From contig NZ_JACJTV010000020.1 of assembly GCF_014698845.1 (NCBI RefSeq), positions 1 through 64,000 of the forward strand: a stretch of DNA of 64,000 nucleotides, read 5' to 3'. The DNA is from Coleofasciculus sp. FACHB-1120 (GTDB lineage: Bacteria; Cyanobacteriota; Cyanobacteriia; Cyanobacteriales; FACHB-T130). The translations under genes and the position numbers were made by a program. Under the pieces are notes generated by a model that was not told the origin of the DNA, ran no database searches, and was given only the letters and a program-made list of their open reading frames with translations. Below are positions 1 to 9,104 of this stretch, one piece after another (position 1 is the stretch's first letter; each line of letters starts with the position of its first letter).

Positions 1-136
1 GGCTCTACGATGCATGATTGCTCAGTCAGTGTAGACACTACTTCTGACTCTGAAGCATATCGCTTCACACCTCAACCCCCTTAAACTTTTTTTTATAAAC
101 AGTCTCTAAGCAGTTCGGTCTAGAGATTTAGGAACC

Positions 137-685
137 ATGATCGAGTGTCACAAAATGACAAAGGAGTTGTTGGGCGATGCCTTTGCATTATTGAGGGAAT
201 TCCTCAGTCAAGACGAATATTATCTTGACAGTAGCCAAACGTATGGTGATGGTGGAAGCATGGCTCTACAAAATGCTCTTGAGCTATTTTTGCTGCGATC
301 GGAGCTTGGACTTGTATGGATGGCTTATGACGGCAACAAACCCGTTGGCATTTGTGTAGTTTGCTTCGCTATTTCTACTTCGATAGGAGCAGTAGTTGCC
401 AAGCTAGATGACGTATTTGTCGCAACTGGTAGGCAAAATCAGGGAATTGGCTCCATACTGCTTGCTTCCCTCAAGAAGGAATTACGCCAGTTGGGTGTTC
501 GGCGCATTGATACCAGCGTTCATTTTCAAAACAACCAAGCACGTCATTTCTACAGTAAACACAATTTCTGTTCTTTAAGCGAGGAACGCTTGTCGTGTTT
601 ACTGTATTCAAAGGGCGTCTGGAGCTTTTTGAATAATCCGCTGCTGATATTCCTGTTCGGTCATCATATCCTGCGTACTTTGTAA
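137..685 (+). CDS. GNAT family N-acetyltransferase, 3' end runs into def
   Basis: The 182-residue product looks like a GNAT acetyltransferase, which moves an acetyl group from acetyl-CoA to an amine. The acetyl-CoA pyrophosphate loop RQNQGIG lies near residues 99-105, followed by the usual helix and a late strand with NNQARHFYSKHNF. The substrate cannot be told. The last 25 or so residues, after LLYSKG, do not look like a GNAT C-terminus. They are read from DNA that is antisense to the end of def, and the two genes overlap tail to tail by 78 bases. This suggests that the original stop was lost when the gene was placed or deleted here. Family call is fairly sure; intactness is uncertain. Confidence 0.75.
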   Translation: MIECHKMTKELLGDAFALLREFLSQDEYYLDSSQTYGDGGSMALQNALELFLLRSELGLVWMAYDGNKPVGICVVCFAISTSIGAVVAKLDDVFVATGRQNQGIGSILLASLKKELRQLGVRRIDTSVHFQNNQARHFYSKHNFCSLSEERLSCLLYSKGVWSFLNNPLLIFLFGHHILRTL

Positions 686-1153
686 CCGATCTACAAACAC
701 GATGCCATCCAGGTGATCGGATTCGTGTTGAAAAATCCGGGCGACAAAATCCGTGAATTGTTGGCGATGCAATTTACCATCCCGACTGGTGTATTCAACT
801 TCAATCGCCTGATACCTGGGAACCAACCCTCGAATCCCTGGAATACTGAGGCACCCTTCCCAACCCTTGACCACTTCATCGGAGTAGGCAATGATGCGAG
901 GATTTATTATGGCGGTTGGTTCCATCTCAGGGGCGCTAGGATACCGGGGATTAGGACGAGCTGCCACGATGAACAAGCGATAAGATTGAGCTACCTGGGG
1001 TGCGGCAATGCCAACACCGCTTGCTTGAGCAACGGTTGTAATTAGGTCATCAATCAGCTTTTGGATCTGTCCAGAGTGAACATTTTCGATAATTTGAGCT
1101 GGTTGGCGCAGGATGGGATTCCCCAGTTGAGTAATTGGTAGGATTTCAGTCAT
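608..1153 (-). CDS. def: peptide deformylase
   Basis: Peptide deformylase removes the formyl group from the N-terminal methionine of new proteins in the cytosol, using a metal ion. All three family motifs are visible: GVGIAAPQ (motif 1), EGCLSIPG with the metal-binding cysteine (motif 2) and QHESDHLDG, the HExxH zinc/iron site (motif 3). I chose the start at 1153, giving MTEILPITQLGNPILR, because this matches the usual N-terminus; an in-frame start 66 bases upstream would add an unrelated tail. The gene is divergent from dnaA with about 85 bases between them, containing a HIP1 site. Its 3' end is overlapped by the GNAT gene. Confidence 0.95.
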   Translation of the reverse strand: MTEILPITQLGNPILRQPAQIIENVHSGQIQKLIDDLITTVAQASGVGIAAPQVAQSYRLFIVAARPNPRYPSAPEMEPTAIINPRIIAYSDEVVKGWEGCLSIPGIRGLVPRYQAIEVEYTSRDGKLHRQQFTDFVARIFQHESDHLDGIVFVDRLQSTQDMMTEQEYQQRIIQKAPDAL

Positions 1154-1238
1154 AGTTGGGACTGGTTTAAAAGAGCGATCGCTCTTTACAAGACAAGAAT
1201 GGATAATACTATTCTGCACAAAGCCGTAGAGGTGAGGC

Positions 1239-2621
1239 GTGGATATTTCTCTTGAACAGCTCTGGACTCAGGTGCTGGAGCGTCTACAGCTACAACTGAG
1301 CCGTCCCACCTTTGAAACGTGGATCAAAACTGCCAGCGCCCAAGAGCTGGAAAATAACTGCTTGGTGATTTGCACACCTAACCCGTTTGCCCGGAATTGG
1401 TTGCAGAAATATTACATCAAAACAATTGCTGATGTTGTACAAGATATTCTGGGACAGCCGGTAGAAATTCACATTACGGTTGCCAAAGGAAATGAAGTCT
1501 CTAACGCTGGCGATCCCGAAATCTCCTGGTCACTACCGATAGAAACCAGTATTCCAGAAATTCTCCCTAACCAGCGCCCCAGACCGACCGAATTAAATCC
1601 TAAATACGTTTTTTCACGCTTTGTTGTTGGTTCTAATAATCGGATGGCTCATGCAGCTTCCTTAGCTGTGGCAGAATCTCCAGGACGTGAGTTCAATCCA
1701 TTGTTTTTGTGTGGGGGTGTTGGGTTAGGAAAAACTCACTTAATGCAAGCCATCGGGCATTATCGTTTAGAAATTCACCCCGACTCTAAAATATTTTATG
1801 TTTCTACTGAACAATTTACAAATGACTTAATTGCAGCGATTCGGAAAGACAGTATGCAACGGTTTCGAGAGCATTATCGAGCTGCTGATGTACTGTTAGT
1901 GGATGATATTCAATTTCTAGAAGGAAAAGAATATACTCAAGAAGAGTTTTTTCATACTTTTAACACTTTACATGAAGCTGGAAAGCAAGTAGTAATTGCT
2001 TCTGACCGCCCTCCTAATCAAATTCCCCGGCTGCAAGAACGCCTTTGTTCCCGCTTTTCTATGGGTTTAATCGCTGATATCCAGCGCCCAGACTTAGAAA
2101 CACGGATGGCAATTTTGCAAAAAAAGGCAGAATATGAAAATATGCGATTACCGCGAGATGTTATTGAATATATAGCGACTAACTATACTTCAAATATTCG
2201 AGAATTGGAAGGTGCTTTAATTCGCGCTGTGGCTTATATTTCAATTTCTGGTTTACAGATGACTGTCGAGAATATTGCCCCAGTTTTGAATCCGCCTGCG
2301 GAAAAAGTAGCGGTTTCTCCAGAGGCGGTAATGATAGCGATCGCAGAGACCTTTGATGTTCCCATTGAAGATTTAAAAAGTAATTCTCGCCGCCGAGAAA
2401 TTAGCTGGGCGCGACAAATGGGTATGTATTTAATGCGGCATCACACGGATCTGAGTTTACCCAGAATTGGTGAGGAATTTGGGGGTAAAGATCACACCAC
2501 AGTCATGTATAGCTGCGAGAAAATTACTCAATTGAAAGATAGCGATCCCGATGTGGCTAGAATATTACGCCAACTCAGCGATCGCATCAATATGTTGTGC
2601 AGAAGCCAAAATAAATCCTAA
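1239..2621 (+). CDS. dnaA: chromosomal replication initiator DnaA
   Basis: DnaA is the AAA+ ATPase that binds DnaA boxes and opens the replication origin. The 460-residue protein has the N-terminal interaction domain (1-80), a short linker, the ATPase with Walker [10 protein letters not shown] (about 159-167) and Walker B VLLVDD (about 218-223), and the C-terminal helix-turn-helix domain with the signature [15 protein letters not shown]. The start is GTG at 1239, preceded by the purine-rich GAGGTGAGG. It lies directly upstream of a DnaA-box cluster and dnaN, the classic bacterial order. Length is normal for cyanobacteria. Confidence 0.98.
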   Translation: MDISLEQLWTQVLERLQLQLSRPTFETWIKTASAQELENNCLVICTPNPFARNWLQKYYIKTIADVVQDILGQPVEIHITVAKGNEVSNAGDPEISWSLPIETSIPEILPNQRPRPTELNPKYVFSRFVVGSNNRMAHAASLAVAESPGREFNPLFLCGGVGLGKTHLMQAIGHYRLEIHPDSKIFYVSTEQFTNDLIAAIRKDSMQRFREHYRAADVLLVDDIQFLEGKEYTQEEFFHTFNTLHEAGKQVVIASDRPPNQIPRLQERLCSRFSMGLIADIQRPDLETRMAILQKKAEYENMRLPRDVIEYIATNYTSNIRELEGALIRAVAYISISGLQMTVENIAPVLNPPAEKVAVSPEAVMIAIAETFDVPIEDLKSNSRRREISWARQMGMYLMRHHTDLSLPRIGEEFGGKDHTTVMYSCEKITQLKDSDPDVARILRQLSDRINMLCRSQNKS

Positions 2622-2685
2622 GACTTCTCTGACAGCCAGCCAGTACCCGTGATTTCAGTTTTCTGAAACTAATTGTAAAGAATAA

Positions 2686-2900
2686 TTAAGCTCTGGAAGG
2701 TTGTGGAAAACTCCTGCTTTTCTGTGGAAAAGCTTGTGGTAAAACCGTGAAAAACTTTGTACTTTCAGTGGAAAACAATGACAAGTATAAATACCTTGTG
2801 GAAAACTGGCTCTTTTTTCCACAAGGTTTCCACAATTCCTGAAGCTCTAAAACACATATGGGAAATTCATTTGACAGGTTTTTCCACATTTTCCACAGCC
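2686..2900. other. oriC: probable replication origin (oriC) with DnaA-box cluster
   Basis: The 403-base gap between dnaA and dnaN carries six exact copies of the cyanobacterial DnaA box TTTTCCACA. Three are on the minus strand at 2702-2710, 2723-2731 and 2797-2805; three are on the plus strand at 2815-2823, 2880-2888 and 2889-2897, the last two abutting. One-mismatch copies occur near 2826-2834 (GTTTCCACA) and 2768-2774. The inward orientation of the two groups and AT-rich stretches at 2660-2690 and 2910-2940 fit an origin with an unwinding element. Many cyanobacteria are polyploid and some do not depend strictly on DnaA, so function is inferred from sequence only. Confidence 0.85.
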
Positions 2901-3024
2901 CTTACTACGATTCTTTTAAAATTAATTAAAACAGTAGTGGCAAGGGTGCTAGGATCATCCATCTGTGCCAAAAGTACCGCCCTATGAGCGTCGGTTGGCT
3001 GAACAACTCCAAGGTTGAACTTCT

Positions 3025-4218
3025 ATGAAACTGGTTTGCACCCAAAACGATCTCAGTACCAACCTTTCTCTGGTCAGCCGAGCAGTGCCATCGCGCCCGA
3101 CACATCCTGTCCTCGCAAATGTCAAGCTGGAAGCAAACAAAAAAACTCAGCAAGTCAGTTTGACGGCATTCGATCTCAGCCTTGGCATTCAGACCAGCTT
3201 TCCAGCACAAGTGGAAGAGGAAGGGCTTCTCACGTTACCCGCTAAACTGCTCAACGATATTGTTTCCCGTCTAGCAGAGGGAGAAATTACTTTAGAGGAT
3301 AAAGGAGAGGAAGGAACGAGCGAAGGAATTATTGTCATGCTAACTTCTGCCTCTGGGCGTTATAAAGTCCGGGGTATGGGAGCAGAAGAATTTCCAGAAC
3401 TGCCAGTAATAGAAAATGGCGAAGCGGCTCAATTGCCTGCTGCCGCTTTAATTGATGGTTTGCGGGGTTCCTTATTTGCCACCAGTCCTGACGAAACTAA
3501 GCAGGTTCTCACGGGCATTCATTTAACAGTCAAGCCAGAATACTTAGAATTTGCTGCGACAGATGGTCATCGTTTATCGGTTGTCGAAACGACTAACCAA
3601 AGTCAAACGGATGAAGAAGTCTCTGAGGCGATGAGTCAGATAGCTCCGTTAGAAGTCACGATTCCGGCACGGGCACTGCGCGAACTAGAACGAATTTTAG
3701 GAATGCGCCAGTCGGCGGAAGCGAACCGACAGGTCAGCGAAGCTATCGCTCTCCATCTTGACCAAGGGCAGGTCGTATTTGAGTTGCTCGATCAACGTTT
3801 GACTAGCCGCACCCTAGAAGGGCAATATCCCGCCTATCGTCAGTTGATTCCGCAACAATTTGAGCGGCAGGTGACAATCGATCGGCGTCAGTTGCTCAAT
3901 GCATTAGAACGAATTGCTGTGCTAGCTGACCAAAAAAATAATATTGTTAAATTCACGATAGACAGCACCAACCAGCAGATTGCCTTATCAGTGGAAGCAC
4001 AGGATGTCGGTAGCGGACGCGAATCTCTACCTGCACAGATATCGGGAAAGGATCTAGAGATTGCCTTCAACATTACCTATCTCAGAGATGGATTGAAGGC
4101 GCTGCAATCCTCCGAGATTCAAATGCAGATGAATACAGGAAATAGTCCGGTGATTCTGACACCCCTGGGAGGTCTAAAAATGACTTACTTGGTGATGCCG
4201 GTGCAGATTCGCGCTTAA
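3025..4218 (+). CDS. dnaN: DNA polymerase III sliding clamp (beta subunit)
   Basis: The beta clamp encircles DNA and tethers polymerase III and other partners. The 397-residue product starts MKLVCTQNDLSTNL, shows three successive clamp-fold repeats, and ends with the family-typical MTYLVMPVQIRA, where the C-terminal residues line the partner-binding pocket. It follows the probable origin. Its stop codon overlaps the stop of the convergent protease gene (shared bases 4215-4218). Confidence 0.97.
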   Translation: MKLVCTQNDLSTNLSLVSRAVPSRPTHPVLANVKLEANKKTQQVSLTAFDLSLGIQTSFPAQVEEEGLLTLPAKLLNDIVSRLAEGEITLEDKGEEGTSEGIIVMLTSASGRYKVRGMGAEEFPELPVIENGEAAQLPAAALIDGLRGSLFATSPDETKQVLTGIHLTVKPEYLEFAATDGHRLSVVETTNQSQTDEEVSEAMSQIAPLEVTIPARALRELERILGMRQSAEANRQVSEAIALHLDQGQVVFELLDQRLTSRTLEGQYPAYRQLIPQQFERQVTIDRRQLLNALERIAVLADQKNNIVKFTIDSTNQQIALSVEAQDVGSGRESLPAQISGKDLEIAFNITYLRDGLKALQSSEIQMQMNTGNSPVILTPLGGLKMTYLVMPVQIRA

Positions 4219-5657
4219 CGAATTGTTAAGAGATAGCGACCTCGACCGCGCGGATTTGAAGCGGTGGCGATCGCTCGATAAACGCCTGTTCGGGGTAAAG
4301 TCACACTCATCTGAGAATTGGGATTGCTGCGGCTGATGTTATCATTCTCAGCAATCTTCCGACCATTTTGATCGACCAAAATCAGGTAGGTATCAAAATC
4401 AGGACTGGCAAGTGCGATTGTCAGAGGCTGACCGGCACGACCTTGAAAGGAATATTCCTGAAACAAACTGCCATCAGAAAGCACCTTGGCACCCCGACCT
4501 AGAATACCCGCTTGCCGCATCAGCAAACGATTTTGGGAAGTTTGATAGCGATCGCTCCCAGCAGTTGCCATTGCTCGAAGACGGTAAGCACCCGCTTGTC
4601 TTCCCTCAGAGGAATTGGCAATGATTAGATAAGTGCCACTTGCAGGCAATGTCGCCACAAGGCTGGCGTTTCCCCTACCGCCCCTGTCATCGTCTTGGGC
4701 AACTTCATTACCATTGGGACCAAGCAGAATTAAGTAGGAGTCAATCTGCTGACTAGCCATATCAATTCTGACTCGCTGACCGGCTCTCCCCTGAAAGGTG
4801 TAAAGGTCAAAATAGCTGTTATCTGCTCGTAGAACATTATCACCACTGCTAAGGGTGGCGTTAATCACCGCACCATTCAAAGCAATGGGCTGAGGTGGTT
4901 GTCTTCTACCAGGAATGGGTTGTTGCCGTTGAGCAGTTGTCGGGGCGCGTCCTTGGCGTACCGCTGTCAAGAACGGCTGCACCTGGTCTATAGAAATCGC
5001 AAATCCAATGCCAATGTTTCCCGCAGCCTGACCGCTGGTAAAAATGGCAGTATTGACGCCAATCAATTCTCCCTGGCTATTGAGAAGAGGGCCACCAGAA
5101 TTGCCTGGGTTGATGGCTGCATCGGTTTGGATTAAACCGCGCTGTTGGTCAATCCGACTAACAATGCCAACAGTGAAGGTTCCCTGAAATTGACCGAAAG
5201 GGTTCCCAATCGCAAACGCCCGCTGACCGACTTGTACGGAGTTTAGAGGAGCGATCGCTACGACGGGCAAGTTGTTCTGTCCGCGAATTTTCAGAACTGC
5301 TAAGTCTAGATTATTGTTAGCAAAAGCAATAATATCGGCTGGCAGTTTTCGACCATCTGAGAGAATAACAGTGACAGTTTGGCGACCGTTTGCCACCACA
5401 TGAGCATTGGTCAACACCAGACCGTCTCGGCTAATGATGCTACCGCTGCCACTGCCGTTCCCAGCCTGGATGGATACTACCCCTGGACTGGCACGTTTAT
5501 AAACCTGAATATTTGTCTGTTCTTCAGCGTCTTGGGCAACAGCGATATTTGAATGTTGCCAGTTAAAGGGAGTGATGGCGTCGATCGCATTAGCACCAAT
5601 GGCAGCGGCGGCTGCGATGATGCCGGAAGTGGCAATACGCAGAACTTTGGTACTCAT
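4215..5657 (-). CDS. HtrA-like trypsin-family protease with two PPC domains
   Basis: This is probably an exported serine endopeptidase of the S1C (HtrA/Deg) type. A signal segment rich in Ala (IIAAAAAIGANA) is followed by a trypsin-like domain with the triad visible as His in LTNAHVV, Asp in NNLDLAVLKI and Ser in NPGNSGGPL. Instead of the PDZ domains of classical HtrA, the C-terminal half carries two copies of the PPC (bacterial pre-peptidase C-terminal) beta-sandwich, marked by the repeated YSFQGRAGQ/YTFQGRAGQ and DTYLIL/DSYLIL segments. PPC domains are often cleaved off or help localise secreted proteases. I preferred the ATG at 5657 (MSTKVLRIAT) because it puts the signal peptide at the N-terminus; an ATG 39 bases upstream is possible. 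Confidence 0.88.
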   Translation of the reverse strand: MSTKVLRIATSGIIAAAAAIGANAIDAITPFNWQHSNIAVAQDAEEQTNIQVYKRASPGVVSIQAGNGSGSGSIISRDGLVLTNAHVVANGRQTVTVILSDGRKLPADIIAFANNNLDLAVLKIRGQNNLPVVAIAPLNSVQVGQRAFAIGNPFGQFQGTFTVGIVSRIDQQRGLIQTDAAINPGNSGGPLLNSQGELIGVNTAIFTSGQAAGNIGIGFAISIDQVQPFLTAVRQGRAPTTAQRQQPIPGRRQPPQPIALNGAVINATLSSGDNVLRADNSYFDLYTFQGRAGQRVRIDMASQQIDSYLILLGPNGNEVAQDDDRGGRGNASLVATLPASGTYLIIANSSEGRQAGAYRLRAMATAGSDRYQTSQNRLLMRQAGILGRGAKVLSDGSLFQEYSFQGRAGQPLTIALASPDFDTYLILVDQNGRKIAENDNISRSNPNSQMSVTLPRTGVYRAIATASNPRGRGRYLLTIR

Positions 5658-5783
5658 TATGTTAAATTTTTTAAGTTTTTTTGACTGTTCTAGCATATTT
5701 AGCAGCGATCGCTCTTAAGCGAAGCCCTTTCTATAGAAGAAGCTGATGCCGCGCTCATGCAGGTCGCCAATTTCATGGATCTT

Positions 5784-6314
5784 CTACTGTTGTAAAGAGC
5801 CAGAATTTGTTGTAGAAGTTCCTCTTTCTACAGTTGCAATATGCCATTGCCCTAACTGGCTAGTTTCAAACGCGACGTAGCGACCATCACCGGAAATAGT
5901 CGGATGGCGTACCGAGCCTCGGATGCTACTGGTGAGCAATTCGGAGCGTTGAGTTTGACGGTCATAGACAAAGATATCCGTCTTGCCTCGCTCGCTAGAA
6001 ACATAAGCAATAAACCGACCATCCGCACTCAAAGCGGGTTGATCCTGTCTGGAGTCGCGACGATTAATATTGGGGAGATCGACGAGACGGCGTTGTTGCA
6101 AGTCGTAGAGGAAAATGTCTCGATTATTATTGCGGTCAGAAGCAAAGGCGAGATAGCGACCGTCACTGCTGTAGGCAGGATATTCGTCAGGCGTCTGGCT
6201 ATTGATACCGCCAGTCAGTATTTGCGGCGGGTTGAAGAGCTGGGTATCAAGACAACCAGTTATCCCCATTGCGAATAAAATCGTTAGCCAGCGCCAGTTA
6301 ATTAGCCATTTCAT
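5784..6314 (-). CDS. TolB-like beta-propeller lipoprotein (copy 1 of 3)
   Basis: The 176-residue protein begins with a hydrophobic signal and a lipobox ending ITGC, so it is probably anchored to a membrane by a lipidated cysteine. The rest consists of PD40/TolB-type repeats: YPAYSSDGRYLAFASDRN, PALSADGRFIAYVSS and HPTISGDGRYVAFETS, each one propeller blade. Only about three blades are present, so it may oligomerise or form an incomplete propeller. Two close paralogues with the same architecture lie immediately upstream on the same strand. The role is unknown; TolB-type propellers usually bind proteins or glycans in the periplasm. Confidence 0.8.
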   Translation of the reverse strand: MKWLINWRWLTILFAMGITGCLDTQLFNPPQILTGGINSQTPDEYPAYSSDGRYLAFASDRNNNRDIFLYDLQQRRLVDLPNINRRDSRQDQPALSADGRFIAYVSSERGKTDIFVYDRQTQRSELLTSSIRGSVRHPTISGDGRYVAFETSQLGQWHIATVERGTSTTNSGSLQQ

Positions 6315-6461
6315 ATTACTTGCGCCTGCGAAGCGCGACTACACGAACCAAGCCCACCTGCACAGGCTACAAATATTACCTGATTTGCCAAGCTGCGGAT
6401 CAGGAGCAGCCGGTATTTACTGTTCCCACAATTCATTCCCCACGACTCAGCACTTTTATCC

Positions 6462-6986
6462 TCAGGGAGGTGCTGGAAAATTCAGCGGTTGTCCAGAGCG
6501 GTCGATAACTACAATATCCCACTGACCATTTTCACTAGATTCAAAGGCGATCGTACTGCCATCAGCGCTAATCGTTGGATTTCGCACTTCTGCTTGCACG
6601 TTTTCCGCGAGATTCCTTAACTGGCGAGTTTCGCGGTCATAGAGGTAGATTCCCGACCGACCCTGACGACTTGCCGCAAAGACAATGTAACGACCATCAG
6701 CGGAAACAGCAGGGTGAGAAGCGATCGCATCTAGGGAGTTTAATCCAGGCAAATCAATTAAACGCCGATCCACCGTGTCGAAAAGATAAACATCCTGGCT
6801 GCTGCGCCGGTCAGAAATCAGGACAATATACCGACTGGCGATTTGAGGATTGATGTCAGAAGCTGGGCTATTTAAACTTCGTCCTCCTGAATCAAAGGGA
6901 AAACTCACGAGACGACCTGAGCCAGTACAACTACTCAATAAACTGGCTAAGGCAACAAATACAGATAGAAAAAGGTTACGTTTCAC
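6462..6986 (-). CDS. TolB-like beta-propeller lipoprotein (copy 2 of 3)
   Basis: The 174-residue protein has a signal peptide with lipobox LLSSC at about residue 19, then PD40-like blades including ASRYIVLISDRR, HPAVSADGRYIVFAAS and NPTISADGSTIAFESS. It ends with QWDIVVIDR, the same closing strand seen in copy 1 (QWHIATVER) and copy 3 (QWDIEVIDR). It begins two bases after the stop of copy 3, so the two are co-transcribed and probably translationally coupled. It is separated from copy 1 by 147 bases. Function is unknown beyond the fold. Confidence 0.8.
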   Translation of the reverse strand: MKRNLFLSVFVALASLLSSCTGSGRLVSFPFDSGGRSLNSPASDINPQIASRYIVLISDRRSSQDVYLFDTVDRRLIDLPGLNSLDAIASHPAVSADGRYIVFAASRQGRSGIYLYDRETRQLRNLAENVQAEVRNPTISADGSTIAFESSENGQWDIVVIDRSGQPLNFPAPP

Positions 6987-6988
6987 GC

Positions 6989-7588
6989 TCAGGGAGAGGC
7001 AGATGGGCTGCCATCGGGGATATCTAACTCAATATTAGGCCCCCGGTCTATCACCTCTATGTCCCACTGACCGCGGCTGGCACTTTCAAAGGCAATATAG
7101 CGACCATCTGGGCTAATACTAGGATTTCGCACCCAACTTCGATAGCCCATTGTGAGAATTTGCGAGGATTTGGTACTGCGGTCGTAAAGTTCCACTTCCG
7201 GGCGTCCTTGGTCGCTGGCAATGTAGACAATGTAACGACCATTCTGGCTGAGACTGGGATTTTCTGCGATCGCGTCTTGTCGATTCAAACGTGGTACATC
7301 TACAAACTGCCGCTGTTGCAAGTCGTACAGCCAAATCTGTCGGCTGCCATTGCGGTTAGAAACAAAAGCAAGCAACCGACCATTACCACTCAAAGCCGGT
7401 TGCTCATCTGTATAACGACTGTTGAGGGCAACTGGCCCGCTTGAGCGATTGACTGGGGTACAGGCGACGACTAACCCAGCCATGCTAAACCAGATTCCCC
7501 ACTTGACCCAGGTATGGATTCCCAGATCGCACGTCAATCTTTTCACGTCAAAGTTGCATTGTTGCTTGCAAAAGTAATCCGACCCCAT
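6989..7588 (-). CDS. TolB-like beta-propeller lipoprotein (copy 3 of 3)
   Basis: This is the first-transcribed of three tandem paralogues. After a hydrophobic segment ending in the lipobox LVVAC come PD40 blades with QPALSGNGRLLAFVSNRN, NPSLSQNGRYIVYIAS and NPSISPDGRYIAFESA. The start is unclear: an in-frame TTG at 7660 would overlap the end of ycf66 by 14 bases, ATG lies at 7588, and GTG at 7546 would give a more usual signal-peptide length of about 29 residues. None has a strong ribosome binding site. The order ycf66, copy 3, copy 2, copy 1 on the minus strand looks like one transcription unit. Partners are unknown. Confidence 0.75.
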   Translation of the reverse strand: MGSDYFCKQQCNFDVKRLTCDLGIHTWVKWGIWFSMAGLVVACTPVNRSSGPVALNSRYTDEQPALSGNGRLLAFVSNRNGSRQIWLYDLQQRQFVDVPRLNRQDAIAENPSLSQNGRYIVYIASDQGRPEVELYDRSTKSSQILTMGYRSWVRNPSISPDGRYIAFESASRGQWDIEVIDRGPNIELDIPDGSPSASP

Positions 7589-7646
7589 GAACCAGATGTG
7601 TCTGATAAAAAGCGGGGCGAACACGAAGGCATTGCCCTTACCAGAC

Positions 7647-8471
7647 TCATTCTTGGTCAAAATTACTGGAGTTGCCCCCTTCGTCTTCCGGGAAGTCTAT
7701 GGGTTTGTAGTCTACATAGTCGGTTGGGGTTGCATCTATATCCTCCCGGCTCTCTCGAGTGGGCGATCGCTCCGACGATTCTCCTCTAGGCGGACGACTT
7801 CTTCTTGGCTTGGCAGCAGTCTCTGGATCTCGGCTGGGTGGACGAGGCGAGCTGGGACGGTTACTGCGAGACGGTTTTTCCTCCCATGTGTCCGAGACTT
7901 CCCAATCGTCAATTTGTTCAGTTGGGCGAGTTTCTGTGGGACGAGGACGACGCTTGCGAGGACGGTCTCCTTGGGTCAGCCTTTCAGAAGTACTAGAAGG
8001 ACTATTACTCCGGCTGGATGGACGGCGACGCGGTTCATCCTCGTAAGTTTCTACCGTCCGGCTATTGCGAGATTCTTGAGTTCCTCGAATCCGGCGTCTC
8101 GGCGGTTCCTCATCCATCGGTTCGAGTTGATCCAACTCGGCTCGATACACGCGGCTTACAGGGCGATCGTCATCCACAATTTGCGTATTCCGCTTTGCTA
8201 CCTCCGTCGCCACTCCACGCATCCGAATACTTTCAAATGCAAAAAAGATTGCAGAGCCGGTCAATAGAAACTGACCGAATTGCAAAATCGGATCGAGTCG
8301 CCACCCCTGAAATAAAAGAATGAAGCCGCACAAGAGACCAACCGCTGCAAAAAAGATATCGTGGTCTCGCGCTAGCTCTGGACGCACGGTACGTAAAAAG
8401 TACAGTGCTGCCCCTGCCACTGCCAGAAAAATACCCAGAAGACTGGCTGAGTTAAGCCCGAAGTTTACCAT
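7647..8471 (-). CDS. ycf66: Ycf66 family protein
   Basis: The first 95 or so residues match the Ycf66 family, found in cyanobacteria and some plastids: three short membrane segments (SLLGIFLAVAGAALYFL, DIFFAAVGLLCGFILLF, FGQFLLTGSAIFFAFESI) with the conserved GWRLDPILQF between them. The remaining 180 residues are a highly charged, Arg/Ser/Pro/Glu-rich tail that is probably disordered. Ycf66 has no established function. The Met-Val-Asn-Phe-Gly start at 8471 fits the family. A strong open frame lies antisense to the arginine-rich tail but is a compositional shadow. Confidence 0.88.
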   Translation of the reverse strand: MVNFGLNSASLLGIFLAVAGAALYFLRTVRPELARDHDIFFAAVGLLCGFILLFQGWRLDPILQFGQFLLTGSAIFFAFESIRMRGVATEVAKRNTQIVDDDRPVSRVYRAELDQLEPMDEEPPRRRIRGTQESRNSRTVETYEDEPRRRPSSRSNSPSSTSERLTQGDRPRKRRPRPTETRPTEQIDDWEVSDTWEEKPSRSNRPSSPRPPSRDPETAAKPRRSRPPRGESSERSPTRESREDIDATPTDYVDYKPIDFPEDEGGNSSNFDQE

Positions 8472-8630
8472 TGCTGTTTTCCCAAGACAAATCTATGTTA
8501 ACGAGTTAACCGCAGAAATTGGTACGTAAGTTGGGAATTTTAATTCTAAGTATCCTGGGTCAGCAGGAGAACGAGCGGGTAGAAACTGGATTACTGCGAT
8601 TTGCATCAGCTTTTTTCCCTCTAACATATA

Positions 8631-8693
8631 AAACCTCAGTTTTTTAGATTGAGTAACTAACTTAATAATTACTCTCTCGATAAACTGAGGTTT
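8631..8693 (-). terminator. long inverted repeat downstream of psbX, probable terminator
   Basis: A perfect 12-base inverted repeat (AAACCTCAGTTT at 8631-8642 and AAACTGAGGTTT at 8682-8693) encloses a 39-base loop that can itself fold through GAGTAA/TTACTC. On the minus strand it lies 17 bases after the psbX stop and is followed by TTTTATAT, so it most likely ends the psbX transcript. Confidence 0.6.
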
Positions 8694-8710
8694 CCGGCTG
8701 TTCCGAAAAT

Positions 8711-8830
8711 CTAGGAACGTTGGATTTTATCCTTCTGACTAATAAAGATCAGCGCCACTGTGGCTGGGATGACCACAATTACAGCACCCCAGAGCAGACT
8801 ATAGAGAAAATTCGCTAATGAAGGGGTCAT
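8711..8830 (-). CDS. psbX: photosystem II reaction centre protein PsbX
   Basis: A 39-codon frame on the minus strand translates to [18 protein letters not shown] and continues to end in [13 protein letters not shown]. This matches PsbX, a single-helix thylakoid subunit of photosystem II near cytochrome b559 and the quinone-exchange region. The hydrophobic helix spans about residues 8-30 and the basic tail is typical. The length equals that of known cyanobacterial PsbX (about 39 residues). It is monocistronic in appearance, with its own downstream inverted repeat and about 270 bases of non-coding DNA upstream shared with the divergent ycf19. It is short enough to be missed by automatic cutoffs. 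Confidence 0.93.
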   Translation of the reverse strand: MTPSLANFLYSLLWGAVIVVIPATVALIFISQKDKIQRS

Positions 8831-9104
8831 TTTTTTTCGCTCTCTTTGACAACGATTTCTTTTGATCAATTTTAACGATATGTTATGAACTTGAGAAGTC
8901 CATTCGTCGCTTCATTTTGTTCCTAGGTCTCTTTATACCCCTGTAGCAGTCTGACTGAATAGGATTCAGCGCCACGCTGCGTTAGAATAATGAGAGATTC
9001 GGTTACAAAACTTTAACATTTTTGTGCCTTGCCGCGACAGTTTCATGACAACTACGCCACACGGCTAAAGTTTTGACGCTTAGAAATTTCTTGATTGAGA
9101 ACTA

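Noticed and set aside
713-1045. 110-codon plus-strand frame antisense to def
   Set aside because: def is unmistakable on the other strand, and this frame has no family motif.
2757-2987. Short frames on both strands between dnaA and dnaN
   Set aside because: They are made from repeated DnaA boxes and have no protein-like pattern.
7587-8267. 226-codon plus-strand frame antisense to ycf66
   Set aside because: It mirrors the Arg/Ser/Pro-rich tail of Ycf66; long antisense frames are expected from that codon composition, and it has no recognisable domain.
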